Shown: positions 7,598 through 15,387 of the stretch, one piece after another | Numbering within the stretch: the stretch's first letter is position 1 | Layout: each line of letters starts with the position of its first letter | DNA from: Desulfarculales bacterium UBA702 | GTDB lineage: Bacteria; Desulfobacterota; Syntrophobacteria; Syntrophobacterales; Syntrophobacteraceae | Assembly: GCA_002298165.1 (NCBI GenBank) | Contig: DBMI01000108.1 | Location: forward strand, 1-21,003 | Direction of reading: 5' to 3' | DNA: 21,003 nt | The notes under the pieces: model-generated | The model's input: the letters and a program-made list of their open reading frames with translations, nothing else | The model's database searches: none | What the model was told of the DNA's origin: nothing | Position numbers and translations under genes: made by a program

Positions 7598-8992
7598 TCA
7601 AGAAGAATCAGGTTGGGTCTGGGTATTCTCCTGTATTGGTGAATCGCCCTCATCTTTAAGATGGTCAATAAATTCACGCCCATCTCTCTGCCTCATCGGA
7701 AGCCGGACTATGAAGGTCGCCCCCTCTCCGGGCTTACTCTTGGCGGTGATGCTTCCGCCGTGTCGCTCCACTATCTTTTTGCAGATCGTAAGCCCCATGC
7801 CCGTTCCCTCGAATTTACTCCGGCCCTGCAAGCGCTGGAAGGGAGCAAAGATGCGGTCAAGGTATTTTTCATCAAAACCGATGCCGTTATCTTCGACAAA
7901 GATTTCATACTGGCCGTCATTTAGTTTTTGTCCGCTAACCTTTATGATAGGCGGCTCGTCTCGATGGAACTTCAGCCCATTGCCGATTAAATTCTGAAAA
8001 AGCTGCCACATCTGGTTGGAGTCGGCTTCCAGGGTGGGGAGATTTCCCACCTCCACGCGCCCCTTCGTTCTGGCGATGAGAATCTCCAGATCGGAGAGGA
8101 CTTTATTAACCACAGCTGTAAGATCAACAGGTGTAGAAGAATTAGCTGCCACGCTGACCCGAGAGTAGTCAAGCAAGGCAAGAAGAAAGGCATCCATCCG
8201 CTTTGCTGCACTGATCATTCGTTCTGTGTAGTCGTAGCCCTGCTCACCTATGGAATCGCCGAATTTGGCCTTTAGCATGCTGCCAAATGCCGTGATCTTG
8301 CGGAGCGGTTCCCTCAGATCATGTGAAGCTATGGACGCAAAGTCCTGCAATACTTCATTTACACGAACCAGCTCTTTAGTGCGCTCCACAACCCGCTTTT
8401 CAAGTTCATCGCGGGCCTCTTGCAGGGATTCTGCCGCCATTTTGCGTTCTGTGATGTCAATTACCGACGTATGGCAAAATATCTTCTCATCCGATTCCTC
8501 TACGCACAGGCTATCCAACTGAGCGTAGAATTCATTCCCATTTCTTGCCGTCAATCTCAGTTCACATTTATCGCGCACTTTTGTTTTTGAGACTTTTTGA
8601 AGATGCAGGCGGAAGGTATCCCGATCCCCTTTCAAAACGTATTTTTGGAAGGAGCTATTTTTCATCCACTTGCGCTCAGCCCCCAGCATTGTCGCTATAG
8701 TGAGGTTTGCCTCCAGTATCAGCCCATCTTCATCAAAAGAGAGATAACCGACAGGCGCAAAATCGAAGAGATCGGAATACCTCTTTCTCGATTTCTCAAG
8801 CTCTGCCTGGCTCATGGCAAGCTGCGCGTTCTGCATCTCCAGTTCGATTTGATGAACTCGCAGTTCATGGACCACTTTTTGAAAATCAGCAGCATCGCCT
8901 CCGCAGGACATCCCTTCCAGACTGGACAGTCTCTTTTCTGCCTCACTGCGAAGATCGGATGCCGACTTTTCGTCTGCCGTTTTGTCTGACAT
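7598..8992 (-). CDS. PAS histidine kinase, coupled to the CheB-CheR fusion
   Basis: The 464-aa protein starts MSDKTADEKS. A longer frame to 9049 would run back into the upstream gene, and the ATG at 8990-8992 sits one base after that gene's TAA with AAGGA upstream. An N-terminal helix (about 10-70, VHELRVHQIELEMQN) leads to a PAS domain (75-185, FDFAPVGYLS) and a coiled coil (185-215). HisKA follows with H224 in SHDLREPLRK. The HATPase domain has NLIGNGLKF (N-box, 334-342), EDNGIGF (G1, 367-373) and GTGMGL (G2, 396-401). The SHDL-EPLR type is common in soluble, phytochrome-like orphan kinases. The acidic, Gln-rich tail after 435 is probably disordered. No response regulator is adjacent. Its kinase module closely resembles the one at 12118-13542, and its PAS resembles the kinase at 1-1584. 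It likely acts with the CheB-CheR-PAS protein as one sensory unit. Confidence 0.93.
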   Translation of the reverse strand: MSDKTADEKSASDLRSEAEKRLSSLEGMSCGGDAADFQKVVHELRVHQIELEMQNAQLAMSQAELEKSRKRYSDLFDFAPVGYLSFDEDGLILEANLTIATMLGAERKWMKNSSFQKYVLKGDRDTFRLHLQKVSKTKVRDKCELRLTARNGNEFYAQLDSLCVEESDEKIFCHTSVIDITERKMAAESLQEARDELEKRVVERTKELVRVNEVLQDFASIASHDLREPLRKITAFGSMLKAKFGDSIGEQGYDYTERMISAAKRMDAFLLALLDYSRVSVAANSSTPVDLTAVVNKVLSDLEILIARTKGRVEVGNLPTLEADSNQMWQLFQNLIGNGLKFHRDEPPIIKVSGQKLNDGQYEIFVEDNGIGFDEKYLDRIFAPFQRLQGRSKFEGTGMGLTICKKIVERHGGSITAKSKPGEGATFIVRLPMRQRDGREFIDHLKDEGDSPIQENTQTQPDSS

Positions 8993-8993
8993 G

Positions 8994-11912
8994 TTATTCC
9001 TTATCGGTAATGTCTTCGATGGCGAGCAAAATGAGATCGTTACGCCCACTGCGTCGCTTCATCATGCGGGCGTTAAGAACCATTTTTCTATGCCCGATTG
9101 CTGGAAAATCGTGATCCACCATGAAATCATTGAATAAAGACTGCTCGGGAATGATTTCTTCGAGAAGTTCCCGAAGCCTCGGGATATTCCACTGGTTATT
9201 GCCAAGTTCAAAGATAAGTCGTCCTTCGGTTTCTTCGCTGGTGGTCCCGAATTTTGTGTAAAAAGCCCTGCTGGCAGAGACGACCATGAGGTTGCCGTCG
9301 AGAACGAGCAGCGGCTCGCGTACTGTGTCTATAATGCTCTCGGCAAAAGTCCTGGCATAATTTGACGCTTCTTCCACTTTTTTAAGAGCTGTTATATCGA
9401 CAAACGTGACGACAACACCCTCAATTACATTGTCGATAGTTCTATAGGGAAGCATTCTAATTGAAAACCATGCTCCCTCTTTGCTCCGCACCTCCGCTTC
9501 CTTTCGCTGCAGAGTTTTCAGCACATCCCCCGCACCGGTCGAAAGGTCATAATCCTCAAGCTTGGACGTGATATCGCTTATCGGCCGCCCAACGTCCGAG
9601 GCGATCAGATTGAATATTCCGGTCATGGCCGGGGTGAAGCGCCTTATACATAACCGGGTATCCAGAAACACCGTTCCCATTTGGGTGGAGGAGAACAGGT
9701 TTTCCATATCGCTGCTGAGTTCCGAGAGTTGAATGACCTTGCTCTGGAGTTCTGAATTCATGGTCACCAGTTCCTCCCTGGAGGTTTCCAGCTCTTCGTT
9801 CGTACTCGTCAGTTCCTCATTGGTGGACTGGATTTCCTCATTGGTGGACTTGAGTTCCTCGTTGGCGGTCTGAAGTTCTTCGATGGTGGCCTGAAGATAT
9901 TCCTTCGTAGCCTGGAGTTCGTTTTCGAGACTCAGTATGCGCGGGTCCTTCTCCGAGGACTCAGCCGGCCCCTCATCTGGTTTGACGGCTTCATCTGGAT
10001 GAGGCTTTTCCTCGAATACGACCATGATCAACTCCTGTGTTACGCCAGGCTCCCTTACAGGCTGCACAATTACATCGACGCTGAAAATCCCGGAATTGTC
10101 GTCCGGAGCAATCTGGACTGCTTCACACACTACCCTGGTCCTTTGCCGGATGGCCTTGTTCAGGGCCGAGGCCAGCTTTGCCTGCAACTCCCTGCGAGCC
10201 ATCTTCAGGATGTTGAGTGTCGGCTTTCCGCCCGGCTGAACCAGGTATTTGTGGGTTGACCCCTGAAAATAGAGAATGTTGAAGTGCTCGTCGAGAAATA
10301 CGCAAGGAGGCGAATATTGCGCAATGATCCGCTTTTCGGCCAGTTCACGGATATCGATCCCCCTTGCAGGTTCTTCCTTCCCCCGCCGGTCAGCCAGCAG
10401 ATCGACAAATTGCGGAGGGGGAAGAATAGCCGATGAAGAGCGCTTTTCGACAGAACCTTTACGCTGGTAAATTTTCCATCTCGGATCGATCGGTGAAAAT
10501 AGATCGCTGAACTCGCCGATACTCTCGGATGAGCCCAGGAACAGGTAGCCATCCTGATTAAGAGTATAATAGAAGGTCGGGAAAATTTTCTGCTGCAGTA
10601 TAGTATCCAGATATATTAGCAGGTTCCTGCAACTAATGAGGTCAAGCTTGGAAAATGGCGGGTCTGCTGTAAGGTTCTGAACGGCGTATATTATCATTTC
10701 GCGGATTTTCTTGGATGCTCTGTATCCTTTGTCTTCTCCTTTTACAAAATACTTTTCCAGCAACTCTGCCGGGACATCGGCGACAATACTTTCCGGGTAT
10801 TTACCGGCACGGGCATACTCGATTGCATCCTGATCAACATCCGTTGCGAAGATCTGAACCGTGGAATCTACGTTCGTCACACTCGCCGCTTCCGCCACAA
10901 GCATGGCGATGGTAACGGCTTCCTCCCCGGTGGAACAACCGGGAACCCAGATGCGTAAGGGCGAATCCACCTGCTTTCGCTCCAGCATGCGGGGGATGAC
11001 TTTCTTTGCCAAAATCTCAAAAGCCTGGGGATCTCTAAAGAAGCTGGTTACCCCGATGAGCAGGTCATGAAAGAGCACCTGCACTTCCGCCCGTCTTTCG
11101 GTGAGGAAACGGAAATAGGCGGCCATGCGATCTAGTTGGTGCATGGCCATACGCCGCTCAATCCTTCGAGAGATGGTTGACCGTTTATAGTGCGTAAAAT
11201 CCACGCCCGCACTGGATCGAATCAGCATGAGAATTTTCTGATAAAAAGCGTTCTCTGTATCTTCAGCAATTCGGCTGCTTTCCGTACGATATTTCACGTA
11301 AGGGTGTTTGATATAGGCAAGGAGTTCTTCGGACATCTTTTCAACAGGCAGCACGAAATCCACAAGACCTGTCTCGATGGCGCTCTGAGGCATGCCTGCA
11401 TATTTAGCCTGCTCCACTTCCTGCGCCATGGACATACCTCCCTTTTCCTTGATCGCCTTCAGGCCCAGGGAGCCGTCCGACCCGGTCCCTGAAAGAATAA
11501 TGCAAATGGCCCTCTCTGCCTGATCTTCGGCAAGCGAGCGGAAGAAATGATCGATGGGCAGCCGGAATCCTTCGCGCGATTCCGGAGCTGTAAGCTGGAA
11601 AACGGAGTTGAAAAGATCCGTTTCTTTATCCGGCGCATTGAGATAGACATGGCCAGGCTCTATCCTGGTTCCATCCTCGACTTGAGTTACCTTCATCGAT
11701 GTTGACCGCCGAAGGATTTCGGCCATCATACTTTTGTGTTTTGAGCTGAGATGCTGGATGACTACAAAAGCCGCACCCGTATCGGGAGGCATATGTGTCA
11801 GCAAAGCTTCCAAGGCCTCAAGTCCGCCGGCGGATGCGCCTATACCGACAACGGGAAAATCCATTTTCGCATCTTCTGGAGCGATCTCCTTGCTGGGGCC
11901 GGATGTGGTCAT
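8994..11912 (-). CDS. CheB-CheR fusion with coiled coil and two PAS domains
   Basis: This is a 972-aa multidomain protein. The CheB methylesterase (about 18-195) has the catalytic triad S27 (GASAGG), H54 (IQHLSS) and D146 (GTGSDG) but no receiver domain. The CheR methyltransferase (about 215-485) has the SAM site PGCSTGEE (325-331), ATDVD (356-360) and the SCRNLLIY motif. A PAS-like segment lies at 520-635, a long coiled coil at 655-740 with seven-residue NEEL repeats, then PAS domains at about 742-842 and 855-970. It ends after PAS without a kinase domain. In many relatives a histidine kinase is fused at this point. Here the kinase is the next gene, one base downstream. No chemoreceptor, CheA or CheW is in view, so the methylation target is unknown and may be a non-chemotaxis receptor. 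The start at 11912 has GAGG eight bases upstream. Confidence 0.94.
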   Translation of the reverse strand: MTTSGPSKEIAPEDAKMDFPVVGIGASAGGLEALEALLTHMPPDTGAAFVVIQHLSSKHKSMMAEILRRSTSMKVTQVEDGTRIEPGHVYLNAPDKETDLFNSVFQLTAPESREGFRLPIDHFFRSLAEDQAERAICIILSGTGSDGSLGLKAIKEKGGMSMAQEVEQAKYAGMPQSAIETGLVDFVLPVEKMSEELLAYIKHPYVKYRTESSRIAEDTENAFYQKILMLIRSSAGVDFTHYKRSTISRRIERRMAMHQLDRMAAYFRFLTERRAEVQVLFHDLLIGVTSFFRDPQAFEILAKKVIPRMLERKQVDSPLRIWVPGCSTGEEAVTIAMLVAEAASVTNVDSTVQIFATDVDQDAIEYARAGKYPESIVADVPAELLEKYFVKGEDKGYRASKKIREMIIYAVQNLTADPPFSKLDLISCRNLLIYLDTILQQKIFPTFYYTLNQDGYLFLGSSESIGEFSDLFSPIDPRWKIYQRKGSVEKRSSSAILPPPQFVDLLADRRGKEEPARGIDIRELAEKRIIAQYSPPCVFLDEHFNILYFQGSTHKYLVQPGGKPTLNILKMARRELQAKLASALNKAIRQRTRVVCEAVQIAPDDNSGIFSVDVIVQPVREPGVTQELIMVVFEEKPHPDEAVKPDEGPAESSEKDPRILSLENELQATKEYLQATIEELQTANEELKSTNEEIQSTNEELTSTNEELETSREELVTMNSELQSKVIQLSELSSDMENLFSSTQMGTVFLDTRLCIRRFTPAMTGIFNLIASDVGRPISDITSKLEDYDLSTGAGDVLKTLQRKEAEVRSKEGAWFSIRMLPYRTIDNVIEGVVVTFVDITALKKVEEASNYARTFAESIIDTVREPLLVLDGNLMVVSASRAFYTKFGTTSEETEGRLIFELGNNQWNIPRLRELLEEIIPEQSLFNDFMVDHDFPAIGHRKMVLNARMMKRRSGRNDLILLAIEDITDKE

Positions 11913-11947
11913 TAGTTTTTCCTCAGCTTAAATTTATGAGCAACTAC

Positions 11948-11964
11948 ATTATAATAATTATTAT
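11948..11964. promoter_or_regulatory. AT-rich palindrome with overlapping divergent -10-like hexamers
   Basis: ATAATAATTATTAT at 11951-11964 is a perfect 14-base palindrome in the 205-base gap between the CheB-CheR gene (-) and the PAS kinase (+). TATAAT occurs on the plus strand at 11950-11955 and on the minus strand over 11948-11953, so either gene could use it as a -10. Matching -35 elements at 17 bases are poor (three of six), so this is only a candidate. Confidence 0.3.
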
Positions 11965-12117
11965 GACATATCTAAGGAGGCTCGGTCCATCGGCTCAGGA
12001 TCATTCGAGGGATTGAGAGCGGCATGAAATCCGGCATCCCTCTTTATTCCAGTTGACCCGAATCGATTTTGTGCAGGAAGACCTGAAATTCCCCAAAAGC
12101 CAAGGTGGAATCGTTAA

Positions 12118-13542
12118 ATGGGAAAAACCAGTGAGGATAGCGCAGCAATTTTGCGCAGGGCAGCCGAAGCGAAACTCAAAGCTCGAAATCTGCCTGATGA
12201 TACCCCCGTTGAGGACGCGAGACGTCTCATTCATGAGTTGCGAGTTCATCAGATCGAGCTGGAAATGCAAAATGAGGAACTCCGCAGAACACAGGTTCAG
12301 CTTGAAGAATCCCGTAGCGAATATTCCAACCTCTATGACTTCGCTCCAGTCGGATATCTGACAATAGATGAAAACGGCCTGATACTCAAAGCAAATCTTG
12401 CCGCCGCAAGTCTGTTGGGCACCCCAAGAGCCCGCCTCATTAAGCGTATTTTCCACTCTTACGTCCATGAACAGGATCAGGAAAAATCTCGTCTACACTT
12501 CACCAGGATTTTCAAAACGAGGGAGGGGCAATCCTGTGACGTGAGGCTGATGGCAAAGGGCGGCGCCGAGTTCTACGCGCTGCTTGAGAGCATATTCGTT
12601 GAGACTGCGAACGGAAGTGGCCAGTGCAGAACTTCCATATTCGATGTTTCCCGCGCCAAGATTGCTGAAAAAGCGTTGCGAAAAGCTCACGGTGAAATGG
12701 AAAAACGGGTTGAGGAACGCACGGCTGAGCTCGCCGAAGCGAACAAACTTTTGATGCAGGAGATTGACGTACGCAGGCGCGCTCAAGAAGAGCTGAGAAT
12801 TAACATGGAAAAGCTGGAACGCAGCAGCCAGGAATTGCAGGCTTTTGCCTTTTCCGCCTCCCATGACATGCAGGAGCCGCTTCGCAAGATCCAGACGTTC
12901 AGCGGTATGCTCAAGGAGAGAGCCTCCAGGAATCTTGACGATCAGGGACTCGATTATCTGGAGAGGATAGTTGATTCGGCGAGGCGAATGTCGGAACAGA
13001 TCCATGGGCTGCTCAACTACTCTCGCGTAAATACACCGGGAAGGCGCTTCACCCCCGTTGACCTGACCGGGGTTGCCAGGGAGGTTGCCGGGAGCATCGG
13101 GCGACTCGCCAAGGAAGCGGATGCAACTTTTGAAATTGGATATCTGCCGACAATCGATGCCGACCCCGACCAGATGCGCCAGCTATTTAGTAATCTCATC
13201 GAGAATGCGCTTAAATTTCGCAGCGAGAAGAAACCGATCATTAAGATTTATGCGAAGCACATTGATGATACTGAACGGATAGGAATGACTTCCGGCAAAC
13301 AAAGCTTTGACATCTTTTTTGAAGATAACGGCATCGGTTTTGATGAAAAATACCTTGACCGCATCTTCACCCTTTTTCAGCGTCTCCACGGCCGGAGCGC
13401 CTACCAGGGATCAGGTATGGGACTTCCCGTTTGCCGCAGGATCGTTGAGCGCCATGGTGGAAGCATTACGGCAAAGAGTGCGCCGGGGCAGGGAACAACC
13501 TTTATTATCACGCTCCCTTCAAAACATCCTGCTTCAGATTGA
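12118..13542 (+). CDS. PAS histidine kinase, paralog of the kinase at 7598-8992
   Basis: This is a 474-aa soluble kinase. An N-terminal helix (about 8-68, HELRVHQIELEMQNEEL) and PAS domain (72-182, YDFAPVGYLTIDENGLIL) precede a long coiled coil (185-240). HisKA has H249 in SASHDMQEPLRK. The HATPase domain has NLIENALKF (359-367), EDNGIGF (402-408) and GSGMGL (431-436). An acidic insert (about 382-396, DDTERIGMTSGK) sits between beta strands before G1 and is absent from its paralog. AAGGTGG about nine bases upstream supports the ATG at 12118. It is divergent from the CheB-CheR gene and has no adjacent receiver protein, so it is an orphan kinase whose partner must be encoded elsewhere. The N-terminal module is almost the same as the visible start of the kinase at 1-1584, pointing to local duplication with exchange of output domains. 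Confidence 0.93.
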   Translation: MGKTSEDSAAILRRAAEAKLKARNLPDDTPVEDARRLIHELRVHQIELEMQNEELRRTQVQLEESRSEYSNLYDFAPVGYLTIDENGLILKANLAAASLLGTPRARLIKRIFHSYVHEQDQEKSRLHFTRIFKTREGQSCDVRLMAKGGAEFYALLESIFVETANGSGQCRTSIFDVSRAKIAEKALRKAHGEMEKRVEERTAELAEANKLLMQEIDVRRRAQEELRINMEKLERSSQELQAFAFSASHDMQEPLRKIQTFSGMLKERASRNLDDQGLDYLERIVDSARRMSEQIHGLLNYSRVNTPGRRFTPVDLTGVAREVAGSIGRLAKEADATFEIGYLPTIDADPDQMRQLFSNLIENALKFRSEKKPIIKIYAKHIDDTERIGMTSGKQSFDIFFEDNGIGFDEKYLDRIFTLFQRLHGRSAYQGSGMGLPVCRRIVERHGGSITAKSAPGQGTTFIITLPSKHPASD

Positions 13543-13706
13543 CAAGAGTGACCGGCTAAATAGTTTGATGGGCTTAAGTTGGCGGGTAAAAATGCCGAAG
13601 ACCGGACTTTCATTCGCTTCCCAGCGAGCCCTTACAGTGCCTTCCGATGTTACGGCAATAAAGGTCTTAGAACTATTCCTCCTTCGCAAATTCGTATTAT
13701 CACTTG

Positions 13707-13808
13707 CATTAACTAAGTTACACAAGTTACTGACACGCTCAGTAAAAGCGAACCATCAATTCTAAAATGTCTTGCTTTGCATATCCGCTGGACTCATTAA
13801 CTTAGTTA
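13707..13808. repeat. Paired near-palindromic boxes, possible operator pair
   Basis: CATTAACTAAGTTA (13707-13720) and CATTAACTTAGTTA (13795-13808) differ at one central base. Each contains TAACT-w-AGTTA, an 11-base dyad, so the pair is both a direct and an inverted repeat. They are 88 bases apart start to start, about eight helical turns. The arrangement resembles a pair of dimer-binding sites about 200-300 bases ahead of the gene at 14006. The binding protein is unknown. Confidence 0.4.
13727..13745 (+). terminator. Small hairpin between the kinase and small-protein genes
   Basis: TTACTGA (13727-13733) pairs perfectly with TCAGTAA (13739-13745) around CACGC. It lies 185 bases after the kinase stop codon, between the two palindromic boxes. 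The stem is AT-rich and no T-run follows, so it could equally be another protein-binding dyad. Confidence 0.25.
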
Positions 13809-14005
13809 TTTCTTACCACTTCCTAATTAATCACTTTAGTAAGCTAATCATTGGCCGCAAAGATGCCAACCCATATTGTGATTTACTGTCATTTACAAGA
13901 TGCCGAACCAACCTCAAATCCTGGAAAGAAAGGATGGGACAATTGAGCCTCCAATCCGTATCTTTATGAAAATGGAGAATGTCAATTCGCCGGAAAGGGA
14001 AAATT

Positions 14006-14287
14006 ATGCAAAAGACTCTGAAACATGAAGAAATTGAACAGCTACTTGCCGAGGCCGATGAACTCTTGCAGCAGGTTGATCCCGAGATCATCGAATATAT
14101 GGAAGAAGAGCAACGCGCCCAACTTGAAGAATGGGCTCAAGGTTTAAAAAAACTCAAGGCCGAGATTCAGGACAAGATCGTCAAGGAAGGATCTCCAGAG
14201 CACCACAGCACTTATGGTGAGGGTATGCACGAGGCAATAGAGGAGATTGCGAAGGCGATGAAGGGATTGGCAATATATCTATCGTGA
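14006..14287 (+). CDS. Small charged helical protein, MQKTLKHE family (copy 2)
   Basis: The 93-residue acidic helical protein is paralogous to the one at 4071-4349. Shared blocks are MQKTLKHE at the N-terminus, LAEADELL at about 14-21, and TYGEGMHEAIEEIAKAMK towards the C-terminus. Differences cluster in the middle (QQVDPEIIEYMEEEQRAQ). No signal peptide, membrane segment or Cys is present. An in-frame ATG at 13979 would add nine residues, but the start at 14006 matches copy 1 exactly and has AAGGGA five bases upstream. The stop TGA (14285-14287) overlaps an ATG at 14287 in the next frame, so it may be translationally coupled to the alpha/beta hydrolase. Function is unknown. Two copies with different neighbours suggest a stand-alone role rather than a subunit of the neighbouring enzymes. 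Confidence 0.82.
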   Translation: MQKTLKHEEIEQLLAEADELLQQVDPEIIEYMEEEQRAQLEEWAQGLKKLKAEIQDKIVKEGSPEHHSTYGEGMHEAIEEIAKAMKGLAIYLS

Positions 14288-14451
14288 TGCCATCAGGGGC
14301 CGCAGGGTATCGAGACCGGGTCATTCAAGACTTTTACTTGCGGTCCGGAAGTGGTGCATTAGAATATGTCTTTTGGAGGGATCCGGCCCTGTACCATCCC
14401 AGGCAGCTTTTTTCCCATTACCAGACTCATCTCCATACGAGACACTCATAT

Positions 14452-15300
14452 ATGTTTGACACTTCGAAAATTGATTACTCCCTTTTGGACAGGACTGAAA
14501 TTCTCGATTTTCTATTTTATCCCAGACCAGAAATTCCCGGCTTTGGATATCTTGTAGCACTTCAGACGGCTTTCTCATGGGCTTTAGTCGAAGACCTGCT
14601 CATCCCGGTGGAGGAAAAGGTTTCTGTGGGCGCCCGTTTTCATATGAAAGAGAAGTCGCTGCCCAACATCCTTTTCTTTCATGGCAACGGCGAGATTGCG
14701 GCTGATTACACCTACCTCGGGGCCACCTATAATCATATGGACATCAATTTCATGCCCGTGGACTACCGGGGCTATGGCCGCTCAACCGGGAACCCGACGG
14801 TTACAGCCATCATGCGTGACAGCCATCGGGTTTTCGAATTCGTTACGAATTGGCTTGAGGAAGGCGGGTACACCGGTCCTCTCATTGTCATGGGAAGATC
14901 TTTGGGGTCTGCACCCGCTCTGGAACTTGCGGCCAGTTATAAGGACTGCATTGATGGGCTCATCATCGAGAGCGGCTTTGCCCATGTCATCCCACTTTTG
15001 AAGTTCGGGGGGATTAATGCCGATGCGCTTGGGTTGAGAAAGGGGCAAGGGTTTCAGAACGTGGACAAGATCCGGACATATGACAAGCCCACCCTGATCG
15101 TTCACGCCGAGTGGGATCAAACCATTCCCTTCTCAGATGGCCAGGAACTCTATGATGCGTGCTCATCGAAAGAAAAAGAGCTGGTAAAGATCCCATGGGC
15201 GAGCCATTTTGACCTTTTTTTATGGAATCTGCCGTTTTATCTGTCTGCCGTAAAGGCGTTTGTCGAGAGAATAAAGCAGAAAAGAGGAACCATGAATTGA
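14452..15300 (+). CDS. Alpha/beta hydrolase
   Basis: The call is for the 282-aa form starting MFDTSKIDYS. It has a complete alpha/beta-hydrolase core: oxyanion strand FFHGNGE (75-81), the DYRGYGRS loop (104-111), nucleophile elbow GRSLGS with S150, acid D222 (AEWDQTIP) and H252 (WASHFD). There is no signal peptide, so it is cytosolic. The family includes esterases, thioesterases and peptidases, and the substrate cannot be read. The frame stays open back to an ATG at 14287 that overlaps the stop of the small-protein gene (TGATG). A 55-residue extension from there would make a coupled operon, but it resembles no hydrolase N-terminus and lacks a ribosome site. The 14452 start also has only a weak upstream purine run, so the start remains uncertain while the product class is secure. 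Confidence 0.85.
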   Translation: MFDTSKIDYSLLDRTEILDFLFYPRPEIPGFGYLVALQTAFSWALVEDLLIPVEEKVSVGARFHMKEKSLPNILFFHGNGEIAADYTYLGATYNHMDINFMPVDYRGYGRSTGNPTVTAIMRDSHRVFEFVTNWLEEGGYTGPLIVMGRSLGSAPALELAASYKDCIDGLIIESGFAHVIPLLKFGGINADALGLRKGQGFQNVDKIRTYDKPTLIVHAEWDQTIPFSDGQELYDACSSKEKELVKIPWASHFDLFLWNLPFYLSAVKAFVERIKQKRGTMN

Positions 15301-15343
15301 TGTCCTCGTCATTTCATAAACTCACCGAGAAATAGTTCCTCGA

Positions 15344-15385
15344 AAGATTTTCTCCAAAATCTTAAGCACCGGAAGCAAATCCGGT
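15344..15385. terminator. Two adjacent hairpins between convergent genes
   Basis: AAGATTTT (15344-15351) pairs with AAAATCTT (15356-15363) around CTCC. ACCGGA (15368-15373) pairs with TCCGGT (15380-15385). Both lie in the 87-base gap between the hydrolase gene (ends 15300) and the minus-strand discoidin-like gene (ends 15388). This is a likely bidirectional stop region, though neither stem has a clean following T-tract. Confidence 0.35.
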
Positions 15386-15387
15386 TA

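Larger units (their letters stand above)
13543..14005. other. 463-base AT-rich intergenic region with clustered repeats
   Basis: There is no convincing gene. The only open frames are about 65 codons, with no ribosome site and poor composition. The centre (about 13690-13870) is visibly more AT-rich than its surroundings and carries two near-identical palindromic boxes (13707-13720 and 13795-13808), a 7-bp hairpin (13727-13745) and a doubled AAGTTAC (13715-13721, 13724-13730). The end of the region is the leader of the small helical-protein gene, with AAGGGA at 13995-14000 five bases before its ATG. Confidence 0.5.

Noticed and set aside
8993..9049. Longer start for the kinase at 7598-8992
   Set aside because: The extension lies in the coding end of the CheB-CheR gene and does not resemble other N-termini. 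The ATG at 8992 has its own ribosome site.
9750..9910. Tandem repeat or CRISPR-like array
   Set aside because: The repeated bases encode the seven-residue NEEL coiled-coil repeats inside the CheB-CheR-PAS protein. There are no spacers and the repeats are imperfect.
13772..13969. 65-codon plus-strand open frame before the second small-protein gene
   Set aside because: It has no ribosome site and crosses one of the palindromic boxes. Its composition is not protein-like beyond a short hydrophobic run.
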